A DNA stretch of 64,000 nt from Clostridium sp. BJN0001 (GTDB taxonomy: Bacteria; Bacillota; Clostridia; Clostridiales; Clostridiaceae): assembly GCF_022869825.1 (NCBI RefSeq), contig NZ_CP094971.1:1985501-2049500 (forward strand). Reading direction: 5' to 3'. The notes under the pieces are model-generated. The model was given only the letters and a program-made list of their open reading frames with translations. It was not told the origin of the DNA and made no database searches. This document shows, piece by piece, positions 27,701 through 36,945 of this stretch (position 1 is the first letter of the stretch; every line of letters begins with the position of its first letter). Made by a program: the position numbers and the translations under genes.

Positions 27701-28835
27701 TTACTTTTTTATACACCTCGTTTAAGTTCTTTACTAACACACTTTCTGAATAATTTAAAACAGCCATATCATGTATTTTCTGTTTATCATAAAAGTCATA
27801 ATTATCTTTAACCCATATTAACGCATTTTTTATACTCTCCACATTGCCTTTCTCTGCTATTATTCCATTATCTTCATTTATTATGTCTTGAGCTCCTCCA
27901 TTATCAGCACCTATAACAGGTTTTCCTGATGCCATAGCTTCAATATATACAACTCCAAATGTTTCATGCATTGATGGAAGTGCAAAAGCATCTGAATTTG
28001 CCATTTCGCAAGCTACCTCACTTCTTGATAATGCTCCTAGAAGCTCTATATTACTTCCCATATTATTTTTTATGATAAGTTCCTTAAGTTTCTCCCTCTC
28101 AGAACCATCACCACCTATTTTCAAAAAACAGTTTGAATCATTTTTAAAAGCCTGTGTAAATGCATTTATAAGATCTTCCATGCCTTTTCCTTCTTCTAAA
28201 AAAGCACATGAGAAAAAAATAAATTTGTTTTTATTTTCTTTCTTCTTAAGCTTAAACAGACTTAAATCAACCATATTAGGAACTACTTGTATGTCTCTAT
28301 CTATGTATCCTTGTATTTCTTTTTTTAATCCACTGCCGACTGTTAAAAGCACATCTGCTTTTTTATATGTATCAAAAATATACTTTCTATAAGATTTTCT
28401 ACAATATCTAGCATATTTTAATGAAGAATGTTCTGTAAGTACAAATGGAATATTATATTTTGAAGCTACATAGCTAGCAGAAACTCCTCCAAAAAACGCT
28501 GAATGTGCATGAATCATATCTACTTTTCCTTCATTTTTTACAATCAGTTTATATAATTGTTCCATTCTTTTATTAAATAGCATAAACATTAGTGGATTTT
28601 TAGGTAAATAATTATAATCTTTATACCTATATGTCATAAGTGAATCTTCAAATACATTACTAATGCCACGTTTTTGTTTTTCTTTAAATATCTTCGGTAA
28701 AGGCCAAATTTCATTATATGCAACTGTTACCTTTATCCCACTTTTTTGAAGAGCTTTAAACTGTTCTTTAAAAAAACTTCCATGAACTTTATTGTTAATA
28801 CTTGAATACCAAGAAGGTACAACCATTATATGCAA
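27672..28835 (-). CDS. Glycosyltransferase family 4
   Basis: A 387-residue GT-B enzyme. The N-terminal domain begins MHIMVVPSWYSS with HGSFFKEQF. The C-terminal domain has FIFFSCAFLEEGKGMEDLINAF, the donor-binding LPSMHETFGVVYIEAMASGKPVIG (written in part: ETFGVVYIEAMASGKPVI) and GGAQDII. The E-x7-E pattern (ETFGVVYIE) is complete. It probably adds a hexose from a nucleotide sugar to the lipid-linked glycan at the inner membrane face. TTG 28835 is the likely start: it lies 9 bases after GGAG and gives the standard N-terminus. It overlaps the preceding gene by 10 bases. Confidence 0.9.
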   Translation of the reverse strand: MHIMVVPSWYSSINNKVHGSFFKEQFKALQKSGIKVTVAYNEIWPLPKIFKEKQKRGISNVFEDSLMTYRYKDYNYLPKNPLMFMLFNKRMEQLYKLIVKNEGKVDMIHAHSAFFGGVSASYVASKYNIPFVLTEHSSLKYARYCRKSYRKYIFDTYKKADVLLTVGSGLKKEIQGYIDRDIQVVPNMVDLSLFKLKKKENKNKFIFFSCAFLEEGKGMEDLINAFTQAFKNDSNCFLKIGGDGSEREKLKELIIKNNMGSNIELLGALSRSEVACEMANSDAFALPSMHETFGVVYIEAMASGKPVIGADNGGAQDIINEDNGIIAEKGNVESIKNALIWVKDNYDFYDKQKIHDMAVLNYSESVLVKNLNEVYKKVNEKYSRKNI

Positions 28836-30121
28836 CTGATATCACTCCTTAGAATATCATTTAGCTTTTTAGCAACAGCTTCCCATTCGTAATTTAGATC
28901 TGGTTTTTTAAGCAGATCATTTTTCTGATGAAATTCTATAACTTTATAAATTTTATCTAAAATCTCATCTGTATTATTATCTGTTACAATACATTTCTCA
29001 TTATTCTCTGTTATTGATTTTATAGGATCATTTTGATCTCCATAAATCACAAGAATTCTAGCTTTGCAACCAAAATAATCATAAATTTTAGCAGGAATCT
29101 GTTTAGAATTTTTGTTTCCAAACAATAGAAGAAGCTGACTATTAATCATAACTTTTAGTGCTTCGTTAAAAGGTATCCTTCTAGAAACTTTTGCAATATC
29201 AAGCTTTTCTAATTTCTCTTTCATCTCTATATCATCAATGTTTCCAAAAAATAAAACATTAATCATTTCATATTTTTCTCTATCATTTTCCTTTAACTTA
29301 TATAAAGCATCAACAAATGGTTTTATATCTCTAAGTTTAGAAAATATTTCTCCTGCATATATAAAATTAATCTTATCTTTCTTTATAACATCAGGAACTT
29401 CATTTAAAGATAGTTTATTATATAATTTCTGATCAAATCCTCTATTTAAAATATACGTATTCTTATAAGTTAGCTTTTTATAATCTTTCATATAATCATT
29501 TCTGTTTGATTTTGTTACAAAAATAAACTTATCTGCTACATTTACAATCTTCTTTTCCATATGCTTTTCTATTATTTTCTTTAATATGAAATTTTTCTGC
29601 CTTGTAGAATCCTTAAGCCATGGGTCACTCCAATATGTAATCCATGGTATATCTTTAAACTTCTTTTTTAAATATAAAGCACAAAGATGCGATGAAGGCG
29701 GTTCATGCATAGAAAAAAGCACATCAAATTTTTCTTTTTCCATAAGATTTTTAGCATATTTTGATGCTTTTTTTGCCCATATATAATACATATCTGGAAT
29801 TACTACAGCATTTTTTATCTTCCTAAGTAGTTTTCTCTTTCTACTTATTTTATTTGATATCTTATTTACTGAATCTGACCTTCTTCTAGGAATGATTTTA
29901 TCAAAAATGAATCCACCATCAATTTTATGAATTACTATATTTTTATCCATCATATTATAAAGCTCATCATCATAATATATTGAATCACACGGAAAGTCTA
30001 CTGTAAGAAGATGAACTGTATTCTCTTTAATTTCTGCAAGTTTATTTAAATACTGAAGTGTTTCAATTGCTGCAGAATTATTTATGATAGGTGAATAGCA
30101 TGCTATAAATAATATCTTCAT
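28826..30121 (-). CDS. Glycosyltransferase, GT4-like
   Basis: A 431-residue protein with a GT-B layout: MKILFIACYSPIINNSAA at the start, FDVLFSMHEPPSSHLCAL and WITYWSDPWLKDS in the acceptor domain, and NFIYAGEIFSKLRDIKPFVDAL in the donor domain. The LLLLFGNKNSKQIPAKIYDYFGC segment takes the place of the usual E-x7-E loop, as in divergent GT4 enzymes. No membrane helix. It starts 7 bases after the flippase gene stop and overlaps the next GT gene. The sugar is unknown. Confidence 0.85.
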   Translation of the reverse strand: MKILFIACYSPIINNSAAIETLQYLNKLAEIKENTVHLLTVDFPCDSIYYDDELYNMMDKNIVIHKIDGGFIFDKIIPRRRSDSVNKISNKISRKRKLLRKIKNAVVIPDMYYIWAKKASKYAKNLMEKEKFDVLFSMHEPPSSHLCALYLKKKFKDIPWITYWSDPWLKDSTRQKNFILKKIIEKHMEKKIVNVADKFIFVTKSNRNDYMKDYKKLTYKNTYILNRGFDQKLYNKLSLNEVPDVIKKDKINFIYAGEIFSKLRDIKPFVDALYKLKENDREKYEMINVLFFGNIDDIEMKEKLEKLDIAKVSRRIPFNEALKVMINSQLLLLFGNKNSKQIPAKIYDYFGCKARILVIYGDQNDPIKSITENNEKCIVTDNNTDEILDKIYKVIEFHQKNDLLKKPDLNYEWEAVAKKLNDILRSDISCI

Positions 30122-30128
30122 ATTATAT

Positions 30129-31667
30129 TTAAACTTCCCTCCTGATTTTCTTTTTTATAAGACCTACTATTTCATCTATTTCATCTATTTTTAATACATT
30201 TGATGAAACAAAATATACTATAATTCCTACTATAGAACATATAACAAGTCTCATAAGTGATTTAGATATATAATTTTTCAAAAATAAATACATTACAAAA
30301 ACTAAAATTCCCATAATAATGGAATTTAAAATTATTAACATCATTTTTTTTATTATATCATTTAACTCTATCTTTTTGTTAATTTTTATTATGCTTATAA
30401 AAAGTAAAAACTGTGTTACTGCCATAGCAATTGAAGATGCCAATGTTATTCCGATAATTCCCATATGTTTTGACATCACTATGCTTAAAATTATATTTAT
30501 TATTACTCCAATAATTCCATTTATCGCAGTAATCTTTGTTTTTCCCATTGAAAATAACGTTGAATTTAAAATATCACGCACTGCTGTAAATGATGTTCCT
30601 ATGCCATAACCAATAAGTGCAGATGATGTTAAACTCATTCCATTTTCATCCATAAAATAAACAGCTTTAACTACATCTTTACCAAGTATTGATATTCCTA
30701 TTCCGATAGGCATTAAAAATATAAAAACATATATTACTGATTTTTTTATCAGAGTTACAAACTCATCCATCTTTCCTTCGTTAAGTCTATTAGCCATTAA
30801 TGGATATATAATACTCGTTACAGAGGCAGTTACTATATTATTTATAAAAAAAACAAGCTTCTGTGAAAATTCAAGAGCTGATATAGATCCGCTTCTATGA
30901 AGCGATGCTGCCAAATTCTTATCTACAACCATATTTATTGAATTAGCTCCTGCTCCAATAACAACAGGAATTATTAAATAAATAATTTTTTTTACATTTT
31001 CATCCTTAAAATCAATTATAAACTGATATTTATAATTATGTTTTAAAAGAGATGGAATCTGAACCACTACTCTTAAAAAATTTCCTATTACATTTGCTAC
31101 TGCAAGACCTGTAATATCAAAATTTCTAAATAAAACTAAATATAATATCATAGGAAAATTAAAAAATAATCCCAGTATAGATGGAATAACAAAATCTTCA
31201 TTCATCTGCAAAAGTGCAGTAAAACATGCATTTATAGATAAAAACATTATATTTATAATAGTTATTCTCGTTAAGAACACAGCCAAAACTTGAGTTTCTT
31301 TTTGAAGATTTTTAGATGCAAAAATTTGTACTATGTATGAAGCATTAATAAAACAGAGTATAAATACAAAAATAGATATAATAAATAAAATATTTATTAT
31401 ATTATTTGCAAATTTATACATATCCTTTTGAGATTTTTCATTTCGTATTCTGCTAAGTGTTGGCAAAAAAGAAGTAGCTATAGCAAGACCAATTAAAGTA
31501 AATATAGTATCTGGTATTCCAATTGCTATTGAATATGCATCAGTATTTATACCAATATTAAAATTTTTGGTTACAAGAATATCTCTTACAAAACCAAGTC
31601 CTCTGCTTATTAACGATACAACCATTATAATGAACGTTGATTTTAAAATACTACTTCCTTTTTTCAT
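30129..31667 (-). CDS. MurJ/Wzx-type lipid-linked glycan flippase
   Basis: A 512-residue membrane protein with about 14 hydrophobic helices. The N-terminal SLISRGLGFVRDILVTKNFN matches the MurJ/MviN start (conserved Arg residues), and MVVDKNLAASLHRSGSISALEFSQKL fits the central MurJ region (AASL..GSISAL.YA). The family flips undecaprenyl-linked precursors across the membrane. In this cluster it more likely serves the surface polymer than lipid II, but the sequence cannot decide. ATG 31667 follows GGAG by 6 bases inside the end of the WecG/TagA gene, a 17-base overlap. Confidence 0.85.
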   Translation of the reverse strand: MKKGSSILKSTFIIMVVSLISRGLGFVRDILVTKNFNIGINTDAYSIAIGIPDTIFTLIGLAIATSFLPTLSRIRNEKSQKDMYKFANNIINILFIISIFVFILCFINASYIVQIFASKNLQKETQVLAVFLTRITIINIMFLSINACFTALLQMNEDFVIPSILGLFFNFPMILYLVLFRNFDITGLAVANVIGNFLRVVVQIPSLLKHNYKYQFIIDFKDENVKKIIYLIIPVVIGAGANSINMVVDKNLAASLHRSGSISALEFSQKLVFFINNIVTASVTSIIYPLMANRLNEGKMDEFVTLIKKSVIYVFIFLMPIGIGISILGKDVVKAVYFMDENGMSLTSSALIGYGIGTSFTAVRDILNSTLFSMGKTKITAINGIIGVIINIILSIVMSKHMGIIGITLASSIAMAVTQFLLFISIIKINKKIELNDIIKKMMLIILNSIIMGILVFVMYLFLKNYISKSLMRLVICSIVGIIVYFVSSNVLKIDEIDEIVGLIKKKIRREV

Positions 31668-32388
31668 TCTTTTCTCCAATATATTTATATTCTAATGCTT
31701 TAAAAATAAATTCAGGAATCTTGAAAAGTCTCTTTATCCTAAAAGGCTCTACAATTACTCTATAAAGCCATTCAAGTCCAAATTTTATCATCCATTTTGG
31801 AGCTCTTTTAAGCTTTCCAGAGAGAATATCAAATACTCCTCCTACAGCCATAAATACATCTATATTACTTCTATGAATAATTTTATTTATAAATATTTCC
31901 TGCCTTGGTGAGCCCATTGCAACAAAAATAGCCCATGGTTTAGATTCCTCTATCTCATTTATTAAATTGTCACAATTATTAATATCAAAAAATCCGTTAT
32001 GATATCCTACTATCTTTAAATTTTTATAATCATGCTTTATTCTCTTTACACATTCTTCTAAAATGTCCTGCTTAGTTCCTAAAAGATAAACAGATTTTCC
32101 TTCCTTATCTCCTTTTTCTAAAAGCTTGATTGCTATATCAAATCCTGCTATCTTTTCTTTTACAGGAGTTTTCAAAAGTTTTGATGCAATAACTGTTCCT
32201 ATTCCATCAGGAATTATAACTGAATATTTTTCTTTAAAATTTTTATTTAACTCTTTATTATAAAATCCATTTAATAAAATAGATGGATTTCCTGAAACTA
32301 TATTAACTTTATCAAGTTTCTCGATGTAATTCATAAAATCATCAATTTTTTCACTAAATACATCAAAAGAAAGTATCTTTATAAACAT
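31651..32388 (-). CDS. WecG/TagA/CpsF family glycosyltransferase (GT26)
   Basis: A 245-residue GT26 enzyme. VSGNPSILLNGFYN, IIPDGIGTVIASKLL (catalytic Asp in PDG), VYLLGTKQDILEEC, VGYHNGFFD, FVAMGSPRQEIFINK and AVGGVFDILSGKLKRAPKWM are the family's ordered motifs. TagA-type enzymes add the second sugar (ManNAc) to undecaprenyl-PP-GlcNAc. That points to a teichoic-acid-like or other lipid-carried wall polymer. Its ATG abuts the TPR gene stop; the basic C-terminal tail is normal for membrane association. Confidence 0.92.
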   Translation of the reverse strand: MFIKILSFDVFSEKIDDFMNYIEKLDKVNIVSGNPSILLNGFYNKELNKNFKEKYSVIIPDGIGTVIASKLLKTPVKEKIAGFDIAIKLLEKGDKEGKSVYLLGTKQDILEECVKRIKHDYKNLKIVGYHNGFFDINNCDNLINEIEESKPWAIFVAMGSPRQEIFINKIIHRSNIDVFMAVGGVFDILSGKLKRAPKWMIKFGLEWLYRVIVEPFRIKRLFKIPEFIFKALEYKYIGEKNEKRK

Positions 32389-33486
32389 CTATTTCTCCTG
32401 TCTATTAAGCATCTTATCTATATCTTGTACAACCTCGTCATCAGGTTTTAATTTTTTAGCAATTTCAAGAGTTTTCTTTGCCATATCTATATCATTCATA
32501 TTTATATAGCACATTACAAGATTTGTACAAATATCAATATCTTTAGATGCTTCAAATGCTTTTCTAAAGTATTTCACAGCTTCACTATAATCTCCTATAA
32601 GTGCAAAATTCATTCCAAGCTCATTTACCATCTCAAGAATTCCTGAATCTAAAGATATTCCTTCTCTAAGATAATAAATTGCTTTTTCATAATTCTCAAG
32701 CTTTCTATATGAAACTCCTAAATAATAATATATAAGAGGGTTCTTTTCAAATTGCTCAAGAAGTGGAACAAGATATGCAATCGCTTTTTCAGGTTGTTCA
32801 TGAACCAAATCAGTAGCCTTTTCAAAATGGCTCAAATTAGTAATATTTCTTATAAAATTATTAACTAAGCTATCTCTTTTTCCGCCTCTTCTTAGATATT
32901 CATTTATCTTTACCTCTGCTCCTTTATAATCCTTATCATCTTTTAATATAAGAGCTTCATAAAGATATGGATCAGCAAGCTTTTTGAATTTTTCTTTGCA
33001 CATATCTATATCATAATAAAGTATATCTGAAAATCCAGAATCCTTTTCTCTTATTTTTTCACCTACAGCAAGAAGTTTTACTATTATTTCCTTCTCTCCA
33101 TTATATCTAAAAAGTCCTCGTAAAAATATATAAGCATCTAAGAAATTATCTTTCTTTACTCTGTCTGCTATAACACTTTTTATACATTCCTCTGAATCAG
33201 GTATGTATGATAATATAAGAGAATAATCATTATTAAATTTAAGTTTTTCATCTGCTCCAAGTGCAGTAAACATTCCTTCTATAAAATAATATATAGGAAT
33301 ATTATGTATCTTAAGTTCATTTTGGGCATTCTCTGCAACATATTCTGCGCTAATAGGAATGTATAAATCTTTACACTCAAACTCTATATTATCTGGTATT
33401 TTAATTAGTTTCTTAAATCCTTTTTCATCTATCTCTAAAAATAACATTTTGCTTAATTTATCTTTATAAAATGTTTTATAATTCAT
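32389..33486 (-). CDS. Tetratricopeptide-repeat protein
   Basis: A 365-residue soluble protein. From about residue 235 there are at least three TPR units: KNPLIYYYLGVSYRKLENYEKAIYYLREGISLD (near 250; core YLGVSYRKLENYEKAI), ELGMNFALIGDYSEAVKYFRKAFE, and NLVMCYINMNDIDMAKKTLEIAKKL. The N-terminal 200 residues match no family I know. TPR proteins scaffold complexes; as the first gene of the polysaccharide operon it could organise the assembly enzymes, which is inference. The start follows GAGGTG; a strong promoter lies 33-61 bases upstream. Confidence 0.85.
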   Translation of the reverse strand: MNYKTFYKDKLSKMLFLEIDEKGFKKLIKIPDNIEFECKDLYIPISAEYVAENAQNELKIHNIPIYYFIEGMFTALGADEKLKFNNDYSLILSYIPDSEECIKSVIADRVKKDNFLDAYIFLRGLFRYNGEKEIIVKLLAVGEKIREKDSGFSDILYYDIDMCKEKFKKLADPYLYEALILKDDKDYKGAEVKINEYLRRGGKRDSLVNNFIRNITNLSHFEKATDLVHEQPEKAIAYLVPLLEQFEKNPLIYYYLGVSYRKLENYEKAIYYLREGISLDSGILEMVNELGMNFALIGDYSEAVKYFRKAFEASKDIDICTNLVMCYINMNDIDMAKKTLEIAKKLKPDDEVVQDIDKMLNRQEK

Positions 33487-33518
33487 AATTCACCTCAAAG
33501 TTTATTAATTACTAACTA

Positions 33519-33547
33519 ATTATATAGTTTTTAATTCCTTTATGCAA
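33519..33547 (-). promoter_or_regulatory. Promoter of the surface-polysaccharide operon
   Basis: Minus-strand TTGCAT (33542-33547), 17-base spacer, TATAAT (33519-33524), just upstream of the TPR gene. All genes down to fchA are tightly packed with no internal terminator seen. Confidence 0.75.
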
Positions 33548-33556
33548 AATATATTT

Positions 33557-33595
33557 AAAATGCCCACTTAAAATAATATCTTAAGTGGGCGTTTT
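33557..33595 (-). terminator. Terminator of the phosphoglucomutase gene
   Basis: A 15-bp stem AAAATGCCCACTTAA (33557-33571) with its partner at 33581-33595 (one G-U), 9-base loop. A-T flanks on both sides could make it work in both directions. Confidence 0.75.
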
Positions 33596-33614
33596 AAATT
33601 AAATATTCTAAATA

Positions 33615-35342
33615 CTAATTTAATTTGCTATTAATAATTTCCATAACCTTGCTTTCAAATTCTTTTATTTCTTTTTTTGAACCTTCAAGACTACTTCCTT
33701 TAACTGCTAAATAAACCTTCATCTTAGGTTCAGTACCTGATGGTCTTACAACGAAATAAGATCCATTTTCTAAAATATATTTTAAAACATTTGATTTTGG
33801 AAGTTTTATTTCATTCTTAACATTATTTTTAAGATCTTCCTCAACGCTTTCCTTATAGTCAAGTCTCTTTATAACTTTTACTCCATCTATCTCTGATATT
33901 GGTGTATGTCTCATATTTTCAAGGCAAGCTCCAATCTTTTCTTGTCCTTCCTTACCTTCTAATACGAGAGATACTAATTTTTCATTATAATATCCATATT
34001 TCTTATATATATCCATTAAAGCATCATAAAGGCTCATACCTTTTTGCTTATAATAAAGTGCCATTTCGCATACAAGCATTGAAGCTATTACAGCATCTTT
34101 ATCTCTTACAAATGTTCCTGCTAAATATCCATAGCTTTCTTCAAATCCAAAAAGATATGTCTTGTTCTTTGCTTCATTGAATTCTCTGATTTTTTCACCT
34201 ATATATTTAAATCCTGTTAAAACATCTATAAGTTCAACGCCAAAGTCTTCAGCAATAGTTCTTGCAGCTTCTGTTGTAACTATTGTTTTTACTACAACTC
34301 CATTATCTGGAAGATTTCCTGTTTCTTTTAATGAACTTAATACATAATGAGTTAATAAAATACCTGTCTGGTTTCCAGTTAATACTTTATACTCACCAGT
34401 AGAATCCTTAACAACAACACCTATTCTGTCGCAATCTGGATCTGTTCCGAATATAATATCAGTATCTTGTTTCTTTGCCATATCTAGTGCGATATTAAAT
34501 ACATCTGCATTTTCTGGGTTTGGATATGATGTTGTAGGGAAATCTCCATCTGGCATTTCCTGCTCTTTAACAACAGATACATTAGAATATCCAAGTTCTT
34601 TTAAAACAGTTCTTACTGGAATGTTTCCAGAACCATGTATTGGTGTATAGATTACTTTAAGTGTATCTGCTTTTTCCTTAACTAAATCTTTTCTTATTGA
34701 TAATCCCTTTACTTTTTCATAGTAAGCTTCATCAACATCTTTTCCAATCATGTTTAAAAGATTCTTATTTAATGCTTCTTCTTTAGATATTTTCTTAACT
34801 TTTGAAAAATCATCTACTTTATTTACATGATCTATTACTATATTAGCTTTATTATCTGTAAGCTGGCATCCATATTCATCATATGCCTTATATCCATTAT
34901 AGATCTTAGGGTTATGTGAAGCTGTAACAACTATACCACCTGAACATTTTAAATGTCTTACTGTAAATGATAATACTGGTGTTGGTCTTAAACTTTCATA
35001 TAAATAAACCTTTATTCCATTTGCACAAAAAGTTGTAGCAGCTGCAAGTGCAAACTGATCTGACATATGTCTTGAATCATATGCTATTGCAATTGAAGGA
35101 TTTTTAAAGTTTTCATTTAAATAATTTGCAAAGCCTTGACTTGCCTTTGATACAGTATATATATTCATTCTATTGCTTCCAGCACCGATCATTCCTCTAA
35201 GACCGCCTGTACCAAACTCAAGATCCTTGTAAAATCTATCTTCTATTTCTTTTTCATCTTTAACATTTTTTAACTCATTTTTTGTTTCGTCACTTATAAA
35301 TTCTGAATTCATCCATAAATTATATTTTTCTTTATAATTCAT
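33615..35342 (-). CDS. Alpha-phosphoglucomutase / phosphomannomutase
   Basis: A 575-residue enzyme of the alpha-D-phosphohexomutase family (PgcA-like). The phosphoserine loop is VTASHNPKIYNGYKAY near 145; the metal loop is FGTDPDCDRIG near 305; the sugar-binding loop is FGFEESYGY near 405; and the phosphate-binding VVRPSGTEPKMKVY is near 535. The N-terminal FGTGGLRG is also typical. It interconverts glucose-1-P and glucose-6-P for UDP-glucose and thus fits the adjacent glycan operon. The start follows GTAGGAGGT with good spacing; -10 TATAAT lies about 32-37 bases upstream of the ATG, with a poor -35. Confidence 0.93.
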   Translation of the reverse strand: MNYKEKYNLWMNSEFISDETKNELKNVKDEKEIEDRFYKDLEFGTGGLRGMIGAGSNRMNIYTVSKASQGFANYLNENFKNPSIAIAYDSRHMSDQFALAAATTFCANGIKVYLYESLRPTPVLSFTVRHLKCSGGIVVTASHNPKIYNGYKAYDEYGCQLTDNKANIVIDHVNKVDDFSKVKKISKEEALNKNLLNMIGKDVDEAYYEKVKGLSIRKDLVKEKADTLKVIYTPIHGSGNIPVRTVLKELGYSNVSVVKEQEMPDGDFPTTSYPNPENADVFNIALDMAKKQDTDIIFGTDPDCDRIGVVVKDSTGEYKVLTGNQTGILLTHYVLSSLKETGNLPDNGVVVKTIVTTEAARTIAEDFGVELIDVLTGFKYIGEKIREFNEAKNKTYLFGFEESYGYLAGTFVRDKDAVIASMLVCEMALYYKQKGMSLYDALMDIYKKYGYYNEKLVSLVLEGKEGQEKIGACLENMRHTPISEIDGVKVIKRLDYKESVEEDLKNNVKNEIKLPKSNVLKYILENGSYFVVRPSGTEPKMKVYLAVKGSSLEGSKKEIKEFESKVMEIINSKLN

Positions 35343-35418
35343 TTATATACCTCCTACATATATATATTCCAATTTTTATTATACAATAAATAATTTTTTA
35401 AATAAACACCTTTTGCTT

Positions 35419-35474
35419 TAAAAAAAGCTGCCTCAAAACAATAATTATTTATAATAGTTATTGTTTTGAGGCAG
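35419..35474 (-). terminator. Terminator of the bL25/Ctc gene
   Basis: A perfect 17-bp stem (35428-35444 with 35458-35474) followed by a T run on the minus strand. Confidence 0.9.
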
Positions 35475-35498
35475 TTAAAAATAAAATTCAAACCTATT

Positions 35499-36119
35499 TT
35501 ATTCTGCTGGTTTAGCTTCTGTATCTGCTGCTACTGCTGTATTGTCATCAGAATCATCTGATGCTTCTGGCATTTCTTCATCAGTAGTTATTGAAGCAAT
35601 AACATCTGCTGCATCTTCTCCTAATTTAACATTAGCTGGCATCTTTAAATCAGCACATGTATAAACAGTTCCGATAGTTCCGTTACTTACATCTAATTCA
35701 ATTTCCTTTGGTAAGTTTTCAGCTGTACAGATTACCTTTATTGAATCCTTATTAGTCTGGAATACTCCACCTTTTCCTGATACAAGTGCTTTTCCTACAA
35801 ATTTAATGAATACTTCTGTTTCCATTTCTTGATCTTTTCCAACTTCTTCTAAATCAATATGAATAATTTTCTGAGAAACAGGGTTCTTCTGAACTTCCTT
35901 AATTACGGCAGTTCCTTCTTTATCTTCTATTTTAAAACCTAATACTCCGTGTTCTCCAACTTTTGTTAGTTCTTTTTCAAGATCTAATCTGCTTACTTTA
36001 AACATTTTGTTTCCAATTTCTTTTCCATAAACTACTCCTGGGATATTTCCTTCCCTAAGTACTTTCTTTGCTTCATGATTTACTGAATGTTGTCTTGATG
36101 TTAAAACTAATTGTTCCAT
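35499..36119 (-). CDS. ctc: Ribosomal protein bL25, Ctc (TL5) form
   Basis: A 206-residue protein that binds 5S rRNA in the large subunit. Residues 1-92 are the L25 domain (SRQHSVNHEAKKVLREGNIPGVVYG, core EGNIPGVVYG). Residues 93-185 are the TL5/Ctc C-terminal beta domain (VPIKF-type VFIKFVGKA, GGVFQTNKDSIKVICTAENLPKEIELDVS). The last 25 residues are an acidic, disordered Asp/Ala/Glu tail. The start has a GGAGGAG site. It is a single gene with its own promoter (36232) and a leader of about 105 bases that contains a stable hairpin. Confidence 0.95.
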   Translation of the reverse strand: MEQLVLTSRQHSVNHEAKKVLREGNIPGVVYGKEIGNKMFKVSRLDLEKELTKVGEHGVLGFKIEDKEGTAVIKEVQKNPVSQKIIHIDLEEVGKDQEMETEVFIKFVGKALVSGKGGVFQTNKDSIKVICTAENLPKEIELDVSNGTIGTVYTCADLKMPANVKLGEDAADVIASITTDEEMPEASDDSDDNTAVAADTEAKPAE

Positions 36120-36170
36120 TATGAACTCCTCCTAAAAATTGTGACATTCAATTCTTTACCATTACTTATG

Positions 36171-36194
36171 TAGCAAATTACAAATAATCCGCTA
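36171..36194 (-). promoter_or_regulatory. Hairpin in the ctc leader RNA
   Basis: In the predicted 5' UTR a 10-bp stem (two G-U pairs) closes a UUUG tetraloop: TAGCGGATTA (36185-36194) with TAATTTGCTA (36171-36180). There is no T run, so it is not a terminator. It may bind a protein such as L25 or stabilise the RNA. Confidence 0.4.
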
Positions 36195-36231
36195 AAATAA
36201 ATTGGCCTAATCTTTAAAAGGTTGGGTCTTT

Positions 36232-36261
36232 ATTATAGTTTTTTAATTTAAAAACTGTTAA
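36232..36261 (-). promoter_or_regulatory. Promoter of ctc
   Basis: Minus-strand TTAACA (36256-36261), 18-base spacer, TATAAT (36232-36237). The rest of the 291-base gap (36262-36410) is A/T only in long stretches; I see no gene in it. Confidence 0.65.
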
Positions 36262-36410
36262 AGAATTATGAAAAGTTTTTTTTAATTTGATGTAATTTGT
36301 GAATTATATAACATTTAGCAAGAAAATTCTACATAACTCACTATATATTATATCATTATATAATTATTTTTCAATTATAAAGTATACTCATATTTTAATG
36401 AGCCTATTCT

Positions 36411-36935
36411 TTAGATAGGACGTCTTTTATAAACCTCTTTATAAAGAACTTCTCTATATTTTGTAAAATGCTCTTTATCTAATTTTTTATCTGAACTTAA
36501 TATTATAAGTGGTAAATTTTTTTGACCTTCCTGCATTGGTGGCTGAAGATACTTATAATCATTTGCCTTGAATCCAAATTTCTTATAAAAATCAATTCTT
36601 TTTACTGCTTCTACTGTATTAGGCGGCTCGACTTCTAAAATAATATCTTTATTAAATCTTAATTTGAAATCATGAAGCATCTTAGTTCCAATTCCCTTTG
36701 AATGAAAATTTTTCATTACTGCAAGATGTTCTATATATAAAAAATCTTGAAATTCCCATTCCCCTATCATTCCTAAAATATTACTTTTTTCACTATACGA
36801 AAATATTTTATACAAAGGATTATTTAGCATTTCTTTATGTCTTTTATATGTTCGTCTTTCACTTTTTGGAAAATTATCAACAAGTATTTTATAAAAAATG
36901 TCAAACTGCTCATTTTTTAATACGTCTAATTTCAT
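36411..36935 (-). CDS. GNAT-family N-acetyltransferase
   Basis: A 174-residue acyltransferase-fold protein. The FLYIEHLAVMKNFHSKGIGTKMLHDF segment (near 64-89) is motif A with the acetyl-CoA pyrophosphate loop (K-G-I-G-T), and FYKKFGFKAND near 117 is motif B. The N-terminal half (LDVLKNEQFDIFYKILVDNFPKSERR) matches clostridial members of unassigned substrate. It is the last gene of the zapA-U32-mutS2 group, 10 bases after the previous stop. The acceptor substrate is unknown. Confidence 0.88.
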   Translation of the reverse strand: MKLDVLKNEQFDIFYKILVDNFPKSERRTYKRHKEMLNNPLYKIFSYSEKSNILGMIGEWEFQDFLYIEHLAVMKNFHSKGIGTKMLHDFKLRFNKDIILEVEPPNTVEAVKRIDFYKKFGFKANDYKYLQPPMQEGQKNLPLIILSSDKKLDKEHFTKYREVLYKEVYKRRPI

Positions 36936-36945
36936 ATCTATCTTC

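Noticed and set aside
36262..36360. Further small gene or RNA in the gap between GNAT and ctc
   Set aside because: Only A/T runs, no start with ribosome site and no stable stem.
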